A DNA stretch of 64,000 nucleotides, taken from Desulfosporosinus sp. FKB. Its GTDB lineage: Bacteria > Bacillota > Desulfitobacteriia > Desulfitobacteriales > Desulfitobacteriaceae. The translations under genes and the position numbers were made by a program. Where the stretch lies: NCBI RefSeq assembly GCF_002196705.1, contig NZ_NADJ01000037.1, positions 248,001 through 312,000 of the forward strand. Direction: 5' to 3'. The notes beneath the pieces are model-generated. The model did not search any database and was not told the origin of the DNA. It saw nothing but the letters and a program-made list of their open reading frames with translations. Below, piece after piece: positions 62,115-64,000 of this stretch. Every line of letters starts with the position of its first letter. Positions within the stretch are counted from its first letter, which is position 1.

Positions 62115-63449
62115 TCATTTTTTGCGCAGGGCAAAATGCTGCTTTCTTGCCGATAGGAAATATAAACATGCTAGCAGCATCAAGATGATAATTCCCGCCA
62201 TCAAACCCACAAGTTGATTTCCATTCATGGCTGAAGTGGACAGGACCACAAGTAACAGAACTGCTGCTATAATTGTTTTTCCATTCATACGCTGCCGGAA
62301 ACGATAATGGGTTGCTGCAATAATAAGCCAGTTTGTAATAAGGGCAACCCCGGCGGAACTGGCTATATATACCAAAATCTGCTGAGGCAATAAGTATGAA
62401 ATACCCACCACGCATAATAAAAAGGCACTGGATAGTATTACTGCCGCGACCGGCACTCCTCGTTCGTCTTCTTTGTTCAAAAAAGCTGGAGCATCATGAC
62501 GTTCTGCCAGTGATTTAAGCATTCGCGGTACGCCATACATATTGGAATTCATAGCAGAAAGGATTGCACTCAATATCACCGCATTCATTATGCTGCTAAT
62601 TGAAATCAGACCCAATTGACCAAATAGGGGAACAAAACCACTGCCATTTAGTGGCACCCTGTTCCAGGGAAGTATCCCAACTAATGTAGTAATGGACCCC
62701 AAATAAAGAACAATCAAAGCTGCATTAATTATCTTGACAGCTTCGGGTACTGTTTTTACCGGATCCTGGGTTTCTCCCGCAGCCGGTCCGATTACCTGTT
62801 CACCCGCATATGTATAAACAACAAGAAGCAGCGATGAAAAAAAGCCAGATAATCCGTGTGGGAAAAAACCCTCGTGGTTAAAATAATTTGATATTCCCGG
62901 AGATTTTAACCCCGGCCATAACCCAATAAACAGGACCACACCCATAATAGTAACTACAGTTAAAATACCTACCTTAATCAAGGATAAGATTTCTTCAACC
63001 CGCGCAAGGGAACGAACATCTAAGAGACTAATACAGATAATTAACACCGCAATAATCAGGCTGATCATCCAGATGGGCCAAGACGGCAGCCAAAAACGCA
63101 CAATTAAAGCCGCAGCTACCATTTCTGTGGCCAGTGTAAGAATCCCTGCTACCCAGTACATCCACCCAGATATAAACCCCATGGCTGGCCCTAAATATTC
63201 CCCTGCATAGACGCTAAACGAACCCGTAGTTGGTTCAACAACACTCATTTCCGCTAACATGAACATGATCAAAGTTGAGATGATACCACCTATAACAAAT
63301 GACAAAATGATTGAAGGTCCTGCCTGATTAATCGCAATTCCGCTAGCAACAAAAATACCGGAACCAATGGCCCCTCCCAATCCAAGCATAGTCAGGCCAG
63401 GAAGATTCAACGTATTCTTTTTGCTGTTTGTTTTTTTACTATCCTTCAT
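62115..63449 (-). CDS. APC-family amino acid permease
   Basis: 444 residues with about 12 membrane spans; TM1 has the typical LGGAIGSGIFVASG, and later segments include AYAGEQVIGPAAGETQDP. It takes up or exchanges an amino acid. It lies just upstream of the lysine riboswitch but is not itself preceded by one, so lysine as substrate is only suggested by position. RBS GGAGGG. Confidence 0.9.
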   Translation of the reverse strand: MKDSKKTNSKKNTLNLPGLTMLGLGGAIGSGIFVASGIAINQAGPSIILSFVIGGIISTLIMFMLAEMSVVEPTTGSFSVYAGEYLGPAMGFISGWMYWVAGILTLATEMVAAALIVRFWLPSWPIWMISLIIAVLIICISLLDVRSLARVEEILSLIKVGILTVVTIMGVVLFIGLWPGLKSPGISNYFNHEGFFPHGLSGFFSSLLLVVYTYAGEQVIGPAAGETQDPVKTVPEAVKIINAALIVLYLGSITTLVGILPWNRVPLNGSGFVPLFGQLGLISISSIMNAVILSAILSAMNSNMYGVPRMLKSLAERHDAPAFLNKEDERGVPVAAVILSSAFLLCVVGISYLLPQQILVYIASSAGVALITNWLIIAATHYRFRQRMNGKTIIAAVLLLVVLSTSAMNGNQLVGLMAGIIILMLLACLYFLSARKQHFALRKK

Positions 63450-63572
63450 TTTCCCTCCACTATCAGCTTACTGCAGCAAGACTCCTTCTATTCAGATCAG
63501 TCTTAGCTCATATACCGGCATCCTAAGATGATTTTACCAGAAAGTCCGTTCAAATTCATGTGGATCCGAACA

Positions 63573-63632
63573 CGAAAACCGGATGAGGTTTTCGCCACAT
63601 TGCAACTTGTGACACATTCTCCAGCAATGTGG
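63573..63632. repeat. modular palindromic repeat, copy 1
   Basis: Two adjacent hairpins: CGAAAACC-GGATGA-GGTTTTCG (63573-63594) and CCACATTGC ... GCAATGTGG (63595-63603, 63624-63632), followed by ATCC. Same architecture as the copies at 63779 and 63949. It lies between the 5S rRNA terminator and the permease gene. Confidence 0.85.
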
Positions 63633-63685
63633 ATCCGAACGGGTGAAACCCCGGTAGGGATCTTTCATTTCTTTCATGAAACACA

Positions 63686-63713
63686 GATAGACTGCCATAT
63701 CTGGCAGTCTATC
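63686..63713 (-). terminator. rrn operon terminator
   Basis: Perfect 12-bp stem GATAGACTGCCA / TGGCAGTCTATC with a 4-nt loop, about 10 bp after the 3' end of the 5S rRNA. Confidence 0.8.
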
Positions 63714-63722
63714 GTTTGTTTA

Positions 63723-63860
63723 CCTGGCGATGACCTACTTTCCCAGGGGCAATGCCCCAAGTATTCTCGGCCCTGGAACGAAAGGCGGATGAGCCTTTCG
63801 CCACACTGCGTCCCGATACGCAGACTCCTGCAGTGTGGATCCTTAACTTCCGTGTTCGAT
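63723..63860 (-). rRNA. rrf: 5S rRNA, 3' part, interrupted by inserted palindromes
   Basis: Sense (minus) strand reads TCGAACACGGAAGTTAAG (63859-63842), the conserved loop B-C region. After a gap it continues CCAGGGCCGA, ACTTGGGGCATTGCCCC, GGGAAAGTAGGTC and the 3' end ATCGCCAGG at about 63723. About 64 nt (63778-63841) of palindromic repeat separate the two conserved parts. Upstream of 63860 the expected CCCGTTCCCAT is replaced by more repeat sequence reaching the window end, so the 5' half lies outside or is lost. Either an expanded, processed 5S or a pseudogene. Confidence 0.7.
63779..63838. repeat. modular palindromic repeat, copy 2 (inside the 5S gene)
   Basis: CGAAAGGC-GGATGA-GCCTTTCG (63779-63800) and CCACACTGC ... 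GCAGTGTGG (63801-63809, 63830-63838), followed by ATCC. Its loop contains GCG/CGC as an inner stem. Confidence 0.88.
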
Positions 63861-63948
63861 ATACGAAAAGCACGAAAGCCTCCGGTGGAGGGTTTCGCCG
63901 AGCCACCAACCCCAGAGAATCACTTCGTGGCGAAGTACGAGCTTTTCG

Positions 63949-64000
63949 CCACGCTGCGTCCCGTTACGCATTCTCCTGCAGCGTGACGAAAACCGGACGA
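63949..64000. repeat. modular palindromic repeat, copy 3 and start of a further copy
   Basis: CCACGCTGC ... GCAGCGTG (63949-63957, 63978-63985) is the second hairpin of the unit, preceded by TTTTCG. Next, CGAAAACCGGACGA (63987-64000) starts another first hairpin that is cut by the window end. A variant first hairpin CGAAAGCCTCC..GGAGGGTTTCG also lies at about 63872-63898. Confidence 0.75.

Noticed and set aside
63573-64000. CRISPR array
   Set aside because: Units differ in sequence, are unevenly spaced, and each is a double hairpin rather than a repeat with unique spacers.

Overview
The window looks like chromosomal DNA of an anaerobic, endospore-forming Firmicute, most likely Peptococcaceae/Desulfitobacteriaceae (Desulfosporosinus or Desulfitobacterium-like). 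This is inferred from strong AGGAGG-type ribosome binding sites with frequent GTG/TTG starts, two sigma-54 activators, a CotS/CotSA-type spore coat protein, B12-dependent metabolism and many Fe-S/radical-SAM proteins. No name is written in the sequence, so the assignment is a guess at family level.

Layout. 0-7 kb: a cut-off SGNH esterase, then a leftward signalling set (hybrid kinase, CheR, REC-kinase, CheY-like, diguanylate cyclase). 7-11 kb: two small proteins and a rightward ABC importer with an attenuator-like leader. 12-20 kb: a leftward operon for a B12-dependent acyl-CoA mutase (MFS carrier, SDR, MeaB, large and small mutase subunits) behind a clear sigma-54 promoter, next to its likely activator. 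20.5-21 kb: a CopZ/BFD-like [2Fe-2S] protein whose in-frame TGA sits where the family has Cys and is followed by a SECIS-like hairpin: a strong selenoprotein candidate. 21-28 kb: UDP-sugar genes (galU, UDP-glucose dehydrogenase, epimerase), a poly-aspartate protein and a CotS-CotSA fusion, probably a spore-coat glycan module. 28-35 kb: Fe-alcohol dehydrogenase, a rifampin-phosphotransferase/PEP-synthase-like enzyme, a split ThrE exporter and an AraC regulator.

35-54 kb is the most remarkable part. A sigma-54/AcoR-controlled run encodes an acetoin/2-oxoacid dehydrogenase E1alpha-E1beta-E2 without E3, an AhpD-like protein, canonical LipB and LipA, a GcvH-like lipoyl carrier, a GlcD-like flavoprotein and a GlcF/HdrD-like CCG Fe-S protein. 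It is followed by a second GcvH-like carrier, two lipoate ligases, a geranylgeranyl-reductase-like flavoprotein and two radical-SAM proteins. The last five resemble the LipS1/LipS2/LipT/sLpl alternative lipoate pathway known from archaea and sulfur oxidisers. Both lipoate assembly routes and two free-standing lipoyl carriers with no glycine cleavage genes beside them suggest an undescribed lipoyl-carrier redox system.

54-64 kb is more eroded: a truncated paralogue of the PEP-synthase-like enzyme, a TnpB remnant with its RNA/right end, and an aldo/keto reductase pseudogene lie among intact genes (flavin reductase, 3-methyladenine glycosylase, GldA-like dehydrogenase, DegV). A lysine riboswitch precedes dapA. 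The window ends in the 3' part of a 5S rRNA gene (leftward) that is interrupted by modular palindromic repeats.
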